Assembly (NCBI GenBank): GCA_002403305.1
Contig: DHHM01000024.1
Span: 1 to 53,881 of the forward strand
Source of the DNA: Bacteroidales bacterium UBA4772
Lineage (GTDB): Bacteria > Bacteroidota > Bacteroidia > Bacteroidales > VadinHA17
Length of the DNA stretch: 53,881 nt
Direction: 5' to 3'
The position numbers and the translations under genes are program-made. The notes below the pieces were generated by a model. The model saw only the letters and a list, made by a program, of their open reading frames with translations. It was not told where the DNA came from and made no database searches. Of the stretch, positions 26,062-35,033 are shown one piece after another (position 1 is the stretch's first letter; each line of letters starts with the position of its first letter).

Positions 26062-26529
26062 ATGAAATGTGTTCCTCAGATATCTGCCTATGTCATTGCT
26101 TCAGTTATGGCATTCCTTATCAACTCATGTTCAGTGCAGCCCTGCTATGAGGATACTGATCCCATGATGAACACCGTTCTGCTTGCCAGTGGCACCGGCG
26201 AGAGCGCCAAAGCTGACTCACTGAGGGTGCGCGGCGTGTCTCCCACCGACACCATTGAGTTTGTAGATGCCAGGTCGGTAACATCCTGCTCACTACCTCT
26301 CGATCCGGCCAGCGACCTCTCCCTGTTTTACATCACGGTCAACGGCATTCATGACACGGCAGTGATATACTATACCCGCCTTCCTCACCTTGTCTCCCCG
26401 GAATGCGGATATACCTTTTTAAGTAACATAACAGGAGTAACTACTACTCATAATATTATTGACACCCTGATAATTGAGAACAGTAAAGTAGATCTCAATG
26501 GCGAAAAGAACCTGCATCTCTTTTTTTAG
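26062..26529 (+). CDS. DUF6452 family lipoprotein of unknown function
   Basis: Protein of 155 aa with a lipoprotein signal (lipobox LINSC, Cys near 23) followed by the cysteine-containing SVQPCYEDTDP start typical of DUF6452. Further cysteines occur in TSCSLPL and SPECGY. Mostly beta-strand in character. Start at ATG 26062 follows the -7 box closely. It overlaps the next gene by 32 bases, so the two are co-translated. DUF6452 and DUF6048 commonly occur as a pair in Bacteroidota; neither has a known role. Confidence 0.75.
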   Translation: MKCVPQISAYVIASVMAFLINSCSVQPCYEDTDPMMNTVLLASGTGESAKADSLRVRGVSPTDTIEFVDARSVTSCSLPLDPASDLSLFYITVNGIHDTAVIYYTRLPHLVSPECGYTFLSNITGVTTTHNIIDTLIIENSKVDLNGEKNLHLFF

Positions 26530-27268
26530 CCTCCTCCTACTAATTGCAGGGAGCAGTGCCGTCGTGGCCCAGGATACGGTCACCGTGCCGCTGCATCTCA
26601 GGGCCGGCTTCGATATCTCAGGACCACTGTTGAAATTCGTGAACAAGGAGCTGGTAAGTTACGGCATTCTCACCTCCGTCGATGTCACCGAAGCCATCAC
26701 CCTCAATGCCGGGATGCGTTACTCCTCCTTTCATTCAGTGCGGCACAGCTATGATTTCACCAGTCGAGGAATGAGCATTGTTACGGGTGCTGAGTACAAC
26801 TTCCTCAAGGCCAATGTCTCAGAGGGAAAGTACTACGCAGGGTTAGGATTGCGTTACGGCCTCAGCCTCTATTCTGAAGAGGCACCCGTAATCAGGTACA
26901 CCAATATGTGGGGAGAAGGGGTATCATCGATTCCTCTCTCACGCCACGCCGGTCATTTCGTTGAGATCACCCCCGGCTTTCGGACCGAACTCTTCCCGGG
27001 AGTGACCATCGGATGGAACCTATATATGAGGCTGCTGATCAGCGCGGGAGCCGGCAACGATCTCAAACCCGTGTGGATGCCGGGCTACGGTCCCGCAACT
27101 AAAGGCATGGCCACGGCAGCAGAATATTACATATCATTCTCCATCCCTTACAAAAGGAAAAAGGTTATCATCATGCCTAAAGCAGAAGATGATGAGGAGG
27201 AAGAGGGAGATGTTTCCTCAACAACAAATTCCCCGGGCACATCATCAGGCTTCGGAGGGAGACTCTGA
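26498..27268 (+). CDS. DUF6048 family exported protein
   Basis: Protein of 256 aa with a signal peptide (about 1-25, ending VVAQ) and a body of alternating hydrophobic strands (RAGFDISGPL, YYAGLGLRYGLSLY, VEITPGFRTEL, YYISFSIPY) that looks like a small outer-membrane beta-barrel. The tail is very acidic (EDDEEEEGD) and low-complexity. It overlaps the upstream DUF6452 gene by 32 bases and the convergent symporter gene by 24. Function unknown; the pair may form an outer-membrane lipoprotein-barrel complex (inference). Confidence 0.75.
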   Translation: MAKRTCISFFSLLLLIAGSSAVVAQDTVTVPLHLRAGFDISGPLLKFVNKELVSYGILTSVDVTEAITLNAGMRYSSFHSVRHSYDFTSRGMSIVTGAEYNFLKANVSEGKYYAGLGLRYGLSLYSEEAPVIRYTNMWGEGVSSIPLSRHAGHFVEITPGFRTELFPGVTIGWNLYMRLLISAGAGNDLKPVWMPGYGPATKGMATAAEYYISFSIPYKRKKVIIMPKAEDDEEEEGDVSSTTNSPGTSSGFGGRL

Positions 27269-28714
27269 CCGCTTCCTGTGACTGAAGATCAGAAGCCCCA
27301 TGAAGGTCAGAAACCCGTTTACCAGAAGCATCTCAAATCCAAACTGGTAACCGTTGAACAGCTCCTCCGAGAAGATGTTGAGAACATAGCAGATTATCGG
27401 TGAGCTGATGGCTATCCACGGTGTAACCCTGTCATTGACATGCAGTTTGGTAAAGAGACCGAAGGTATAGAGGCCGAGCAGCGGCCCGTAGGTATAGCCG
27501 GCAATGGTAAAGAGCTTGTCAATTATTGCCCTGTCATTCATCTGCCTGAAGATCAGGATGCAGATAAAGAACACCAGGGCGAAGGCGATATGAACTGAAT
27601 ATCTTATCCTCGTCTTCCTGCCGTCTTTCATCACCTTGTTCTTCTCCAGCCCCAGGAAGTCGATGCTGAACGATGTTGTCAGCGAGGTGAGCGCTCCGTC
27701 GGCACTCGGGAAAGCTGCTGATATGAGCCCTATCAGGAATACCACTCCCGCGGTCGGTCCCAGGTATTTGAAGGCTATAGTCGGGAAAAGATCGTCAGTC
27801 ATGGCAACAGTCACACCCTGCTCTGCGGCATAGAGAACCAGGAAGGCGCCCAACACCAGGAACATGAAGACCACAACCACGTTTATGGTGCTGAAGGTGA
27901 ACATATTTTTCTGCGCGTCCTTGAGACGGCTGATGCTGAGGTTCTTCTGCATCATCTCCTGGTCAAGCCCTGTCATGGTAATGGTGATGAACATGCCGCT
28001 GAAGAACTGCTTTATAAAATGACGCGGATGATCCCAGTCGGTGATGACCATCTTCGAGAGATCACTATCAAACAGGTCACCCATCAGGCTGATTACAGGC
28101 GATCCGAGCTCCTTACTTATATAGTAAACAGAGAGCACCACCGCCAGCAGCATGAAGGTGGTCTGAAGGGTGTCAGTCCATATGATCGTCCGGATGCCCC
28201 CCTTGAGGGTGTAAGCAATTATGAGAGTTATGAATATCAGCACATTAACCCAGAAGGGAATATTCCATGCGTCAAACACAAAGATCTGCAGCACATTTAT
28301 GACAAGGAACATGCGCAGGGATGCACCCAGCACCCTGGAGATAATAAAGAACCCGGCTCCGGTCTTGTAGGACCAGAAACCAAACCGCTGTTCAAGGTAT
28401 CCGTAAATCGATGTCAGTTTAAGCCTGTAGTATAGCGGCAGCAGCACCAGGGCTATCACCACATAACCGAAGAAGTAGCCGAAGGCCACCATCATGTAGG
28501 AAAACTGCGTCTCCCCCACCCATCCGGGCACTGACATAAATGTCACACCCGACAGGGACGCTCCGATCATGCCGTAGGCAACGACAAACCATGGAGAGAC
28601 CTTGTTTCCGATGTAGAACGACTGGTGATTGGCCTTGCGTGCGGTGACAAAGGTCACGGCGAAAAGCATTACGGTATAGGCCAGGAAGATGAAAAATATA
28701 AGTGATGGTGTCAT
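27245..28714 (-). CDS. Sodium:solute symporter (SSS family)
   Basis: Inner-membrane transporter of 489 aa with about 13 hydrophobic helices. SSS features include SFYIGNKVSPWFVVAYGMIG near 32, the region GASLSGVTFMSVPG and SAAFPSADGALTSLTTSFS near 322, which contributes to the Na+ site. The substrate cannot be named from sequence. It ends inside the convergent DUF6048 gene (24-base overlap). Upstream only a poor -7 match (TAATCTTG, 28741-28734) is seen. Confidence 0.9.
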   Translation of the reverse strand: MTPSLIFFIFLAYTVMLFAVTFVTARKANHQSFYIGNKVSPWFVVAYGMIGASLSGVTFMSVPGWVGETQFSYMMVAFGYFFGYVVIALVLLPLYYRLKLTSIYGYLEQRFGFWSYKTGAGFFIISRVLGASLRMFLVINVLQIFVFDAWNIPFWVNVLIFITLIIAYTLKGGIRTIIWTDTLQTTFMLLAVVLSVYYISKELGSPVISLMGDLFDSDLSKMVITDWDHPRHFIKQFFSGMFITITMTGLDQEMMQKNLSISRLKDAQKNMFTFSTINVVVVFMFLVLGAFLVLYAAEQGVTVAMTDDLFPTIAFKYLGPTAGVVFLIGLISAAFPSADGALTSLTTSFSIDFLGLEKNKVMKDGRKTRIRYSVHIAFALVFFICILIFRQMNDRAIIDKLFTIAGYTYGPLLGLYTFGLFTKLHVNDRVTPWIAISSPIICYVLNIFSEELFNGYQFGFEMLLVNGFLTFMGLLIFSHRKRSESPSEA

Positions 28715-28779
28715 GGCTGGAAAAACGTGTCTGCAAGATTAATAAAAAGATTGGAGATAAAAGTTATCAACCTGTCAGG

Positions 28780-28807
28780 TTTGCAGAAATAATTTGATCT
28801 ATTTTTG
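28780..28807 (+). promoter_or_regulatory. recR promoter (TTTG, TATTTTTG)
   Basis: TTTG at 28780-28783, 16 bases, TATTTTTG at 28800-28807, with the ATG 15 bases later. The spacing is a little short. Confidence 0.45.
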
Positions 28808-28822
28808 CCGCAAAGCCTTTCT

Positions 28823-29449
28823 ATGTCAGTGAACTTCCCCTCAAAACTACTGGAAGAGGCTGTGAATGAGTTCGCCTCTCTTCCCGGCATAGGCCGCAAG
28901 ACAGCCTTCAGACTTGTCATGCATCTGCTTCGCCGCGACAGTGAGGAGGTGCGCCGTTTCGGAGAGACGGTGATGAAGCTGCGCGATGAGGTCTGCTACT
29001 GCAGTGTCTGTCACGGCATCAGTGACACGCCCGTGTGCGGGATCTGCAGCTCCGCCTCAAGGGACAGATCGATAATCTGCGTGGTAGAGAGTGTGCAGGA
29101 CGTCATGGCTGTTGAGAACACCCGGCAGTACCGGGGACTATACCATGTCCTTGGTGGAATCATCTCACCGGTTGACGGCATCGGGCCGTCAGACCTCACC
29201 ATTAGCAGTCTTGAAGAGAGGGTGCGGGAAGGAGGAGTGCAGGAGGTCATCCTCGCCCTCAGCACCACCATGGAGGGTGACACTACCAACTTTTATATCA
29301 GTAAACGCCTCTCCGGCTACGATATACGCCTCACCACCCTGGCCCGCGGCGTGGCAATAGGTGATGTCCTGGAATATACCGATGAGATCACCCTCGGCCA
29401 GTCGATCGTCAACCGCCAGCCTTTCACCACACAGCAGGGACGCTCCTGA
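28823..29449 (+). CDS. recR: Recombination mediator RecR
   Basis: Cytoplasmic DNA-repair protein of 208 aa acting with RecF and RecO to load RecA. Helix-hairpin-helix LPGIGRKTAFR near 20, four-cysteine zinc motif C60/C63/C72/C75 (CSVC...CGIC), then a Toprim domain with CVVESVQDVMA near 90. ATG 28823 is chosen because the TTG at 28805 lies inside the -7 box. A hairpin covers its stop codon. Confidence 0.95.
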   Translation: MSVNFPSKLLEEAVNEFASLPGIGRKTAFRLVMHLLRRDSEEVRRFGETVMKLRDEVCYCSVCHGISDTPVCGICSSASRDRSIICVVESVQDVMAVENTRQYRGLYHVLGGIISPVDGIGPSDLTISSLEERVREGGVQEVILALSTTMEGDTTNFYISKRLSGYDIRLTTLARGVAIGDVLEYTDEITLGQSIVNRQPFTTQQGRS

Positions 29450-29468
29450 TCCGCCGGCATCCGGATCA
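29447..29468 (+). terminator. Hairpin over the recR stop codon
   Basis: TGATCCG (29447-29453), which includes the TGA stop, pairs perfectly with CGGATCA (29462-29468) across an 8-base loop, followed by AT-rich DNA. There is no clean T-run, so termination may be partial. Confidence 0.45.
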
Positions 29469-29534
29469 TATTTAAATTCGCGCATATCATTTTTTTATTC
29501 TGAAAATCTTGCTTAATTTGATAAAAATCAATAG

Positions 29535-30752
29535 ATGTCGCTCATGACCTTTGACAGATTTTTTTCAGGTTCATCGCAAGTGATGAAAAAGTCATCCATA
29601 CGTGAAATACTCAAGCTCACCCAGCAACCTGAGATGATTTCGTTTGCCGGGGGGCTTCCGTCACCCGACTCATTCCCTATAGATGACATCAGGAAGATCG
29701 CCTCCGAGGTGCTTGAGGAAGATGGCAGGGCTGCCCTGCAGTACGGCACCACCGAGGGTGATATCAGGCTACGCACTCTCCTCGCTGAAAGGCACAGAAA
29801 TGACGGGCTGGTCATCTCTCCCGAAAATATCGTCATTACCACCGGCTCGCAGCAGGCCCTCGACCTCTGCGGCAAGCTCTTCATTGACAAGGGGGATGTG
29901 GTCATCTGCGGACTCCCCTCCTACCTCGGCGGACTCAATGCCTTCGCAAACTACGGTGCCTGCCTGAAAGGTATACCTCTTGACGGTGAGGGCATGCATC
30001 CCGGACTGCTTGAGGAGACCATCATAAACCTCAGGAAGGAAGGCAAGGTTATCAAGTTCATCTATATCATCCCCGATTTTCAGAATCCCACCGGCGTGAC
30101 ACTGCCACGTTCACGGCGGCTTGAGATAATATCGGTGGCAGAGCGGCACGACCTGCTGATCGTGGAGGACAGCCCCTATCGCGAGGTGCGCTTTGAAGGC
30201 ACCCCCGAGCCTCTGATGGCGGCACTGGACAAATCAGGAAGGGTGATTACGCTCTTTACCTTCTCAAAGATCCTCGCACCGGGATTCAGACTGGCCTGGG
30301 TCACCGGCCATCCGCAGATCATTGATAAGATCGTGACTGCCAAACAGTCTGCCGATCTCTGTTCGCCGCCACTGATACAGAAGATTGCTGCACGGTATAT
30401 TGAAAAGGGGCTGCTCGACGTAAACCTGAAGAAGACGGTTGAACTATACCGCCAGCGTCGCGATTATATGATCCTTTGCTTCCGGGAATTCATGCCGGAG
30501 GGTGTGACATGGACCGAACCCTCTGGGGGCATGTTCCTCTTTGTCACCCTGCCCCCGAAGATTGATGCCGCGGTGCTGCTCGAAAAAGCCATCATGAAAA
30601 AAGTTGCCTTTGTCAGCGGCGCGGTGTTCCACTGCAACAACGAAGGGCGCAATACGATGAGGATAAACTTCTCCTTCGCAGACAGGAATGACACATACGA
30701 GGGGGTCCGCAGGCTGGCCGCAACAATCAGGGAGGAGATGGACCTTACCTGA
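29535..30752 (+). CDS. PLP-dependent aminotransferase, class I/II (2-aminoadipate type)
   Basis: Cytoplasmic fold-type I aminotransferase of 405 aa. ISFAGGLPSPDSFP near 36 and LQYGTTEGD near 71 are typical of the LysN/KAT II branch that is also found in MocR regulators. TGSQQALDL, FQNPTG and VEDSPYREVRF follow, and the PLP lysine is K245 in TFSKILAPGFRLAW. There is no winged-helix N-terminus, so it is an enzyme and not a MocR regulator. The ATG at 29544 is an alternative start. It precedes a glycosyltransferase by 5 bases. Substrate uncertain. Confidence 0.87.
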   Translation: MSLMTFDRFFSGSSQVMKKSSIREILKLTQQPEMISFAGGLPSPDSFPIDDIRKIASEVLEEDGRAALQYGTTEGDIRLRTLLAERHRNDGLVISPENIVITTGSQQALDLCGKLFIDKGDVVICGLPSYLGGLNAFANYGACLKGIPLDGEGMHPGLLEETIINLRKEGKVIKFIYIIPDFQNPTGVTLPRSRRLEIISVAERHDLLIVEDSPYREVRFEGTPEPLMAALDKSGRVITLFTFSKILAPGFRLAWVTGHPQIIDKIVTAKQSADLCSPPLIQKIAARYIEKGLLDVNLKKTVELYRQRRDYMILCFREFMPEGVTWTEPSGGMFLFVTLPPKIDAAVLLEKAIMKKVAFVSGAVFHCNNEGRNTMRINFSFADRNDTYEGVRRLAATIREEMDLT

Positions 30753-30757
30753 AACCA

Positions 30758-31612
30758 ATGGAGCTTTCCGTAATTATCGTCTCATACAATGTCCGCGATT
30801 ATCTTCGCCAGGCACTGCTGTCGGTGGTCAGGGCAGCAGAGGGCATAGACCATGAGATAACCGTCGTCGACAATGCCTCCTCCGATGGGTCGGCAGAGAT
30901 GGTGAGGGGTGAATTCAACCCGGTCAGGCTTATCGTCTCCGGCACCAATGAGGGATACGCGGCAGCATGCAACAGGGGCATCGGGGTCTCTTCCGGCGAT
31001 TTTATCCTGACACTTAATCCTGATACCGTAGTTGCCCCTGACGCCCTGACCCGTGCCCTGACCTTCATGCATGAGCATCCCGATGCCGGAGCCGCCGGGG
31101 CGAGGATGACTGACGGCAACGGAAGGTTTCTTCCCGAGTCCAAAAGAGGATTTCCCTCACCTATGACATCCCTCTTCAGGCTCAGCGGCCTGGGCAGACT
31201 CTTCCCCGGGTCTCCCCTCTTCAACGCATACTACCTCGGCCACCTTCCGGAAACAGAGACATGCAGGGCAGATATACTCACCGGCGCCTTCATGCTCATA
31301 CGCAGGGAGGCTCTTGATGAAGCAGGACTATTTGACACCTCCTTCTTCATGTACGGCGAAGACATCGACATGAGCTGGCGCATCAGGCAGGCAGGGTGGT
31401 TCAACTACTACCTGGCAGACGTGCATATAGTTCATTATAAGGGCAGAAGCCCCTTCCATGACAGGGAGAGCCGGGTAAGACACTTCTACGGTGCCATGAA
31501 AATCTTTGCCGTTAAACACCTGAGTCGCGGATGGCACCTGCCTGTCAAAGCTGCCATAACCCTGACGGAAAAACTGAAACTGGCCCTGATGCGCACGGCA
31601 AAAGTTGATTAA
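30758..31612 (+). CDS. Glycosyltransferase family 2
   Basis: GT-A enzyme of 284 aa. Starts LSVIIVSYNVRDYL, with TVVDNASSDGSAEM near 36 and the DxD-type LNPDTVV near 90, then FFMYGEDIDMSWR near 206. Same broad subfamily as the protein at 5327-6352. It probably adds a sugar to a lipid-linked surface glycan. Co-transcription with the upstream aminotransferase is likely (5-base gap), although their jobs have no obvious link. Confidence 0.85.
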   Translation: MELSVIIVSYNVRDYLRQALLSVVRAAEGIDHEITVVDNASSDGSAEMVRGEFNPVRLIVSGTNEGYAAACNRGIGVSSGDFILTLNPDTVVAPDALTRALTFMHEHPDAGAAGARMTDGNGRFLPESKRGFPSPMTSLFRLSGLGRLFPGSPLFNAYYLGHLPETETCRADILTGAFMLIRREALDEAGLFDTSFFMYGEDIDMSWRIRQAGWFNYYLADVHIVHYKGRSPFHDRESRVRHFYGAMKIFAVKHLSRGWHLPVKAAITLTEKLKLALMRTAKVD

Positions 31613-31706
31613 AAAGTAGCCTCTGTTGTTAAAAAGGAAGATATCGCTTCACGGCTGTTTCAATATTTCACTTATATTAGGCTCTTTAAGAAAATCCATC
31701 ATCTGA

Positions 31707-33500
31707 ATGAGAAGGGCTAAATATATCCTCTTCTTGATGTGCATGATACATGCAACCTCGCTGACAGGTCAGTCGAGGGGAGATCTACGCGAGATGTTCG
31801 TCTCCGCCGAGGGTGATCTCCTTTTTGAAGATTATGCCGAAGCACTGCCAAAATACCTGAGCCTCCTCCAGATTTACCCTGAGAATTACAATCTATTTTA
31901 CAGGATCGGACAGTGTTATCTTCACACTCCCGGAGAAAAGGAGAAAGCCATCGCCTTCCTTGAGACCGCATCACAGAATATTGACCCGGAGTACCGCCGC
32001 GGTAAGCTGCGTGAGACAGGTGCCCCTTATGATGTCCTCTATTTCCTTGCAAATGCCTACAGAATCAGCAACGACTTTGACAGGGCGGTTGAGACCTATG
32101 AGCTGTTCCTCAGGGATGTGAATACGGAGATGTATGACACCTCACTGGTCAGGTTCCAGATAGAGACCTGCCACAATGCCGGGAAGATGATGCGCAGGCC
32201 CTCCTATATCGTTGAGAAGAACCTGGGCAGCACTGTCAACAGCCGGTTCTCCGATTTCAATCCCGTGATCTCATCTGATGAAAAGACCCTCCTCTTCACC
32301 CGTGAACTGCCCTTCTATGATGCTATCTTCTGGTCAACAAAAGTCAACGGCAAATGGTCTGAACCTGTTAACCTTACCCCCCAGCTCGGTATTGACCAGG
32401 ACTACTACACCTCATCAATATCGCACGACGGCAAGACGCTCCTTCTCTACAAGACTGACACCTATGACGGCAACATATACCAGAGCACACTTCGGGGAGA
32501 CACCTGGAGCAATGTGGAGAAGCTGAATGCCAACATCAATACAAAATACTGGGAATCGCATGCCGTCATGTCACAGGACGGCCGGAGGATTTTCTTCACC
32601 AGCAACCGCAGGGAGAGCCTCGGGGGCCTGGACATATTCATGGCTGAGCGTGACAGCACGGGCGACTGGGGAGCGGCGGTGAACCTCGGATCCGCCGTCA
32701 ACTCCGTTTACAATGAAGAGACTCCCTTCCTTGCCAACAATGACCGCACCCTCTTTTTCAGCTCACGGGGCCACTATAACATGGGAGGCTATGACATCTT
32801 CCGATCCGACCTTGATGAGAACGGCAACTGGGGCAAACCTGTCAATGCAGGCTACCCGCTCAACACCACCGATGATGACATATTCTTCTCGCCGGCAGGC
32901 AAGGGTAACAGAGGGTACCTCTCACGCTTCACCGATGAAGGAGTGGGCCGAATGGATATTATGAGCTGTGACATCTACTCCGGGCTCAATCCCCGCAACT
33001 TCATAATCATGGGAAGAGCCACCGTCAGAAACCTGCTTGATATAGAGGTGCTCTCTCCGGACTCCGTCATAACAACGGAACGGCAGCAGCTGGCTGACTC
33101 CGCCTTCACCTACTCCTTCGTGCCGGAGGAAGGCCGGAGCGACGTCACCTTACAGCTCACTGACCGCTTCGGCAATCAAGCCGGCACAGCTGTCACGGTT
33201 ATCCGCAGTGACGCTCCGGCAAGAAGAGAGGTGCCTCTCTATCACGAGATACCCGTACGACCCACTGCAGAACCGGAGGAAACAGCAGAGGAGGAGCCGG
33301 ATGATACCGGCGTCAGGCAAGGTGTTTCCACAGGTGATACCCTTACCTTTGGTGCACAGGATACCCTGCTTGTCAGCAGTGATGATGACGGGGATAAGAG
33401 AAAGTGCCGGCTATGGTGGCTGCTGCCGGTCGCTGCTTTAATAATCCTGTTCCTTATTCTTAAGAGACGAAAAGAGACAAAAACCGATAAAGATCAATAG
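31707..33500 (+). CDS. Secreted TPR plus PD40 beta-propeller protein with C-terminal membrane anchor (paralogue 1)
   Basis: Protein of 597 aa. Signal peptide about 1-22 (SLTGQ), helical TPR repeats about 25-150, then PD40/WD40-like blades about 190-420 (FNPVISSDEKTLLFT, HAVMSQDGRRIFFTS, GGYDIFRSDL). A beta-domain (430-500), an acidic linker (about 505-560) and one membrane helix 570-585 (WWLLPVAALIIL) ending in KRRKETKTDKDQ complete it. TPR plus propeller resembles the type IX component PorE, but the OmpA domain of PorE is missing. The propeller would sit in the periplasm, tethered to the inner membrane. First of three tandem paralogues. Function unknown. Confidence 0.8.
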   Translation: MRRAKYILFLMCMIHATSLTGQSRGDLREMFVSAEGDLLFEDYAEALPKYLSLLQIYPENYNLFYRIGQCYLHTPGEKEKAIAFLETASQNIDPEYRRGKLRETGAPYDVLYFLANAYRISNDFDRAVETYELFLRDVNTEMYDTSLVRFQIETCHNAGKMMRRPSYIVEKNLGSTVNSRFSDFNPVISSDEKTLLFTRELPFYDAIFWSTKVNGKWSEPVNLTPQLGIDQDYYTSSISHDGKTLLLYKTDTYDGNIYQSTLRGDTWSNVEKLNANINTKYWESHAVMSQDGRRIFFTSNRRESLGGLDIFMAERDSTGDWGAAVNLGSAVNSVYNEETPFLANNDRTLFFSSRGHYNMGGYDIFRSDLDENGNWGKPVNAGYPLNTTDDDIFFSPAGKGNRGYLSRFTDEGVGRMDIMSCDIYSGLNPRNFIIMGRATVRNLLDIEVLSPDSVITTERQQLADSAFTYSFVPEEGRSDVTLQLTDRFGNQAGTAVTVIRSDAPARREVPLYHEIPVRPTAEPEETAEEEPDDTGVRQGVSTGDTLTFGAQDTLLVSSDDDGDKRKCRLWWLLPVAALIILFLILKRRKETKTDKDQ

Positions 33501-33504
33501 CGCA

Positions 33505-33694
33505 ATGAAATTCACATGAGCAGAAACTCACCAGAGGGAAGGATTAATTAATATCATGTAAGTTCCATTCGACCAATGACATAAAATAAAATAAATTTAA
33601 TGAAACTTACAGGAGCAGTAACTCACAAAAGGAAATGATTATTTTTCTTCATGTAAGTTCCATTAGACCAATAAAATAATAATCAAATAATCTA
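33505..33694 (+). repeat. Tandem 95-bp duplication ending at the start codon of paralogue 2
   Basis: Two gap-free 95-base copies (33505-33599, 33600-33694) each begin ATGAAA, and the real gene begins ATGAAA at 33695, exactly where a third copy would start. Both copies contain CATGTAAGTTCCATT. The copies' beginnings are near-complements of that word (TGAAACTTACA in copy 2), so each can fold into a hairpin with a loop of about 40 bases. Neither copy has an open frame beyond a few codons. It could be a structured leader or a decaying duplicated gene start. Confidence 0.75.
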
Positions 33695-34975
33695 ATGAAA
33701 AGCAAGAGAGTTGTACTTTTTGTGTTGATTCTGTCAACGGCCTGTTTTGCCGAAGCACAGGACAACATAAGGTTGCAGGAAGCCTTCTACGAAGCTGAGT
33801 ACTTTCTGATGAGGGGAGACTACTCAGATGCACTGCCATACTATCAGGGTATCTTCGCTGCCATGCCCGATAACGCAAGCATCGCCTTCCGCATCGGCCT
33901 TTGCTACCTCAACATTGAGGGGAGCAAGCACCTGGCGATTGAGTACCTCGAGAATGCCTCTCAGAAAGTTCATGCCAAGTACCGGGAGGGATCACTGCGC
34001 CAGACAGACGCACCCTACGAAGCCATCTTCTTCCTGGGAGATGCCTACAGGATAAACTATATGTTCGAAAAGGCCAGGGATGCCTATATGAGGTACCGCG
34101 AGACCCTCCTCCCCGGTGACATTGAAAATATGATGTTCGTTGACCAGCAGATTGCGGCCTGTTCCAATGCGCCAGCCATAATGGCCACACCGGTGCGGTT
34201 CACCCTGGAACCCGTTGACAACATGATCAACGACAGAAATGACAACTTCTCTCCCGTAATATCCGCCGACGGAGAATCGATAGCATTCATGACAGCCATG
34301 AAATTCTACGATGCTATAATGGTCTCACGGAAAGTAAGAAACGAGTGGACCCCTCCCGTAAATGTAACACCCGAACTGCAGTCAGACGGTGATCACTACG
34401 TCTCGTGCATCTCAACCAACCCCGGATTGATGCTGCTCTCCAGGGATGACAACATCAACAGTGACATATGGATGAGCAGGTACGACGGTGCAAGATGGGA
34501 ACCGGCACAGAAACTCAAAAAGGATATCAATACCAAATACTGGGAGGCTCACGGCTACATCACCGAGGACGGTTCCACCATGATCTTCTCCAGTGACAGG
34601 CCGGGCGGCTTCGGCGGACTGGACCTGTATGTGTCAAAACTTGACAATAAAGGTGAGTGGGGCACACCGGTAAATATGGGACCGGAGGTCAACACTCCCT
34701 TTAATGATGACAGGCCTTTCCTTATCAATGATGGTAAAATCCTCTTCTTTGCATCACAGGGTCACTACAACATGGGAGGCTATGACATCTTCCGCAGTGA
34801 CCTTCAGTATAACGGCCTGTGGAGCAAACCTGTCAACCTGGGATATCCGCTCAATACTCCCGACGACAACATCTTCTTCTGCCCCATTGACAAAGGCAGG
34901 GCAGGCTACATGTCGATGACCGGAAAGGAACCGGGAGCCGGCAAGGCTGATATTTACCTCGTCAGGCTTAAATAA
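33695..34975 (+). CDS. Secreted TPR plus PD40 beta-propeller protein, no anchor (paralogue 2)
   Basis: Protein of 426 aa with a signal peptide (about 1-22, CFAEAQ), TPR helices (about 25-150) and PD40 blades (about 180-420: FSPVISADGESIAFM, GYITEDGSTMIFSS, MGGYDIFRSDL). It stops right after the propeller, so it should be soluble in the periplasm or rely on partners. A stretch of 26 bases (34769-34794) is identical to paralogue 1 (32778-32803), coding for the same GYDIF blade. It is preceded by the 95-bp duplication. Confidence 0.8.
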   Translation: MKSKRVVLFVLILSTACFAEAQDNIRLQEAFYEAEYFLMRGDYSDALPYYQGIFAAMPDNASIAFRIGLCYLNIEGSKHLAIEYLENASQKVHAKYREGSLRQTDAPYEAIFFLGDAYRINYMFEKARDAYMRYRETLLPGDIENMMFVDQQIAACSNAPAIMATPVRFTLEPVDNMINDRNDNFSPVISADGESIAFMTAMKFYDAIMVSRKVRNEWTPPVNVTPELQSDGDHYVSCISTNPGLMLLSRDDNINSDIWMSRYDGARWEPAQKLKKDINTKYWEAHGYITEDGSTMIFSSDRPGGFGGLDLYVSKLDNKGEWGTPVNMGPEVNTPFNDDRPFLINDGKILFFASQGHYNMGGYDIFRSDLQYNGLWSKPVNLGYPLNTPDDNIFFCPIDKGRAGYMSMTGKEPGAGKADIYLVRLK

Positions 34976-35033
34976 TACCGGGAAAAAATGCCATTATGCT
35001 CCGGAAGAGTTAATTTTATAATCAAATCTTGAC

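Noticed and set aside
29535..30752. MocR-type transcription regulator
   Set aside because: The aminotransferase domain is of that branch, but there is no N-terminal GntR-like winged helix.
31707..33500. Exosortase-type sorting signal at the C-terminus of paralogue 1
   Set aside because: A membrane helix followed by basic residues is present, but no recognisable PEP-like motif and no exosortase gene; a simple anchor explains it.
33505..33694. Two small genes starting at the ATGAAA of each 95-bp copy
   Set aside because: Both frames close after a few codons and show no coding signal.
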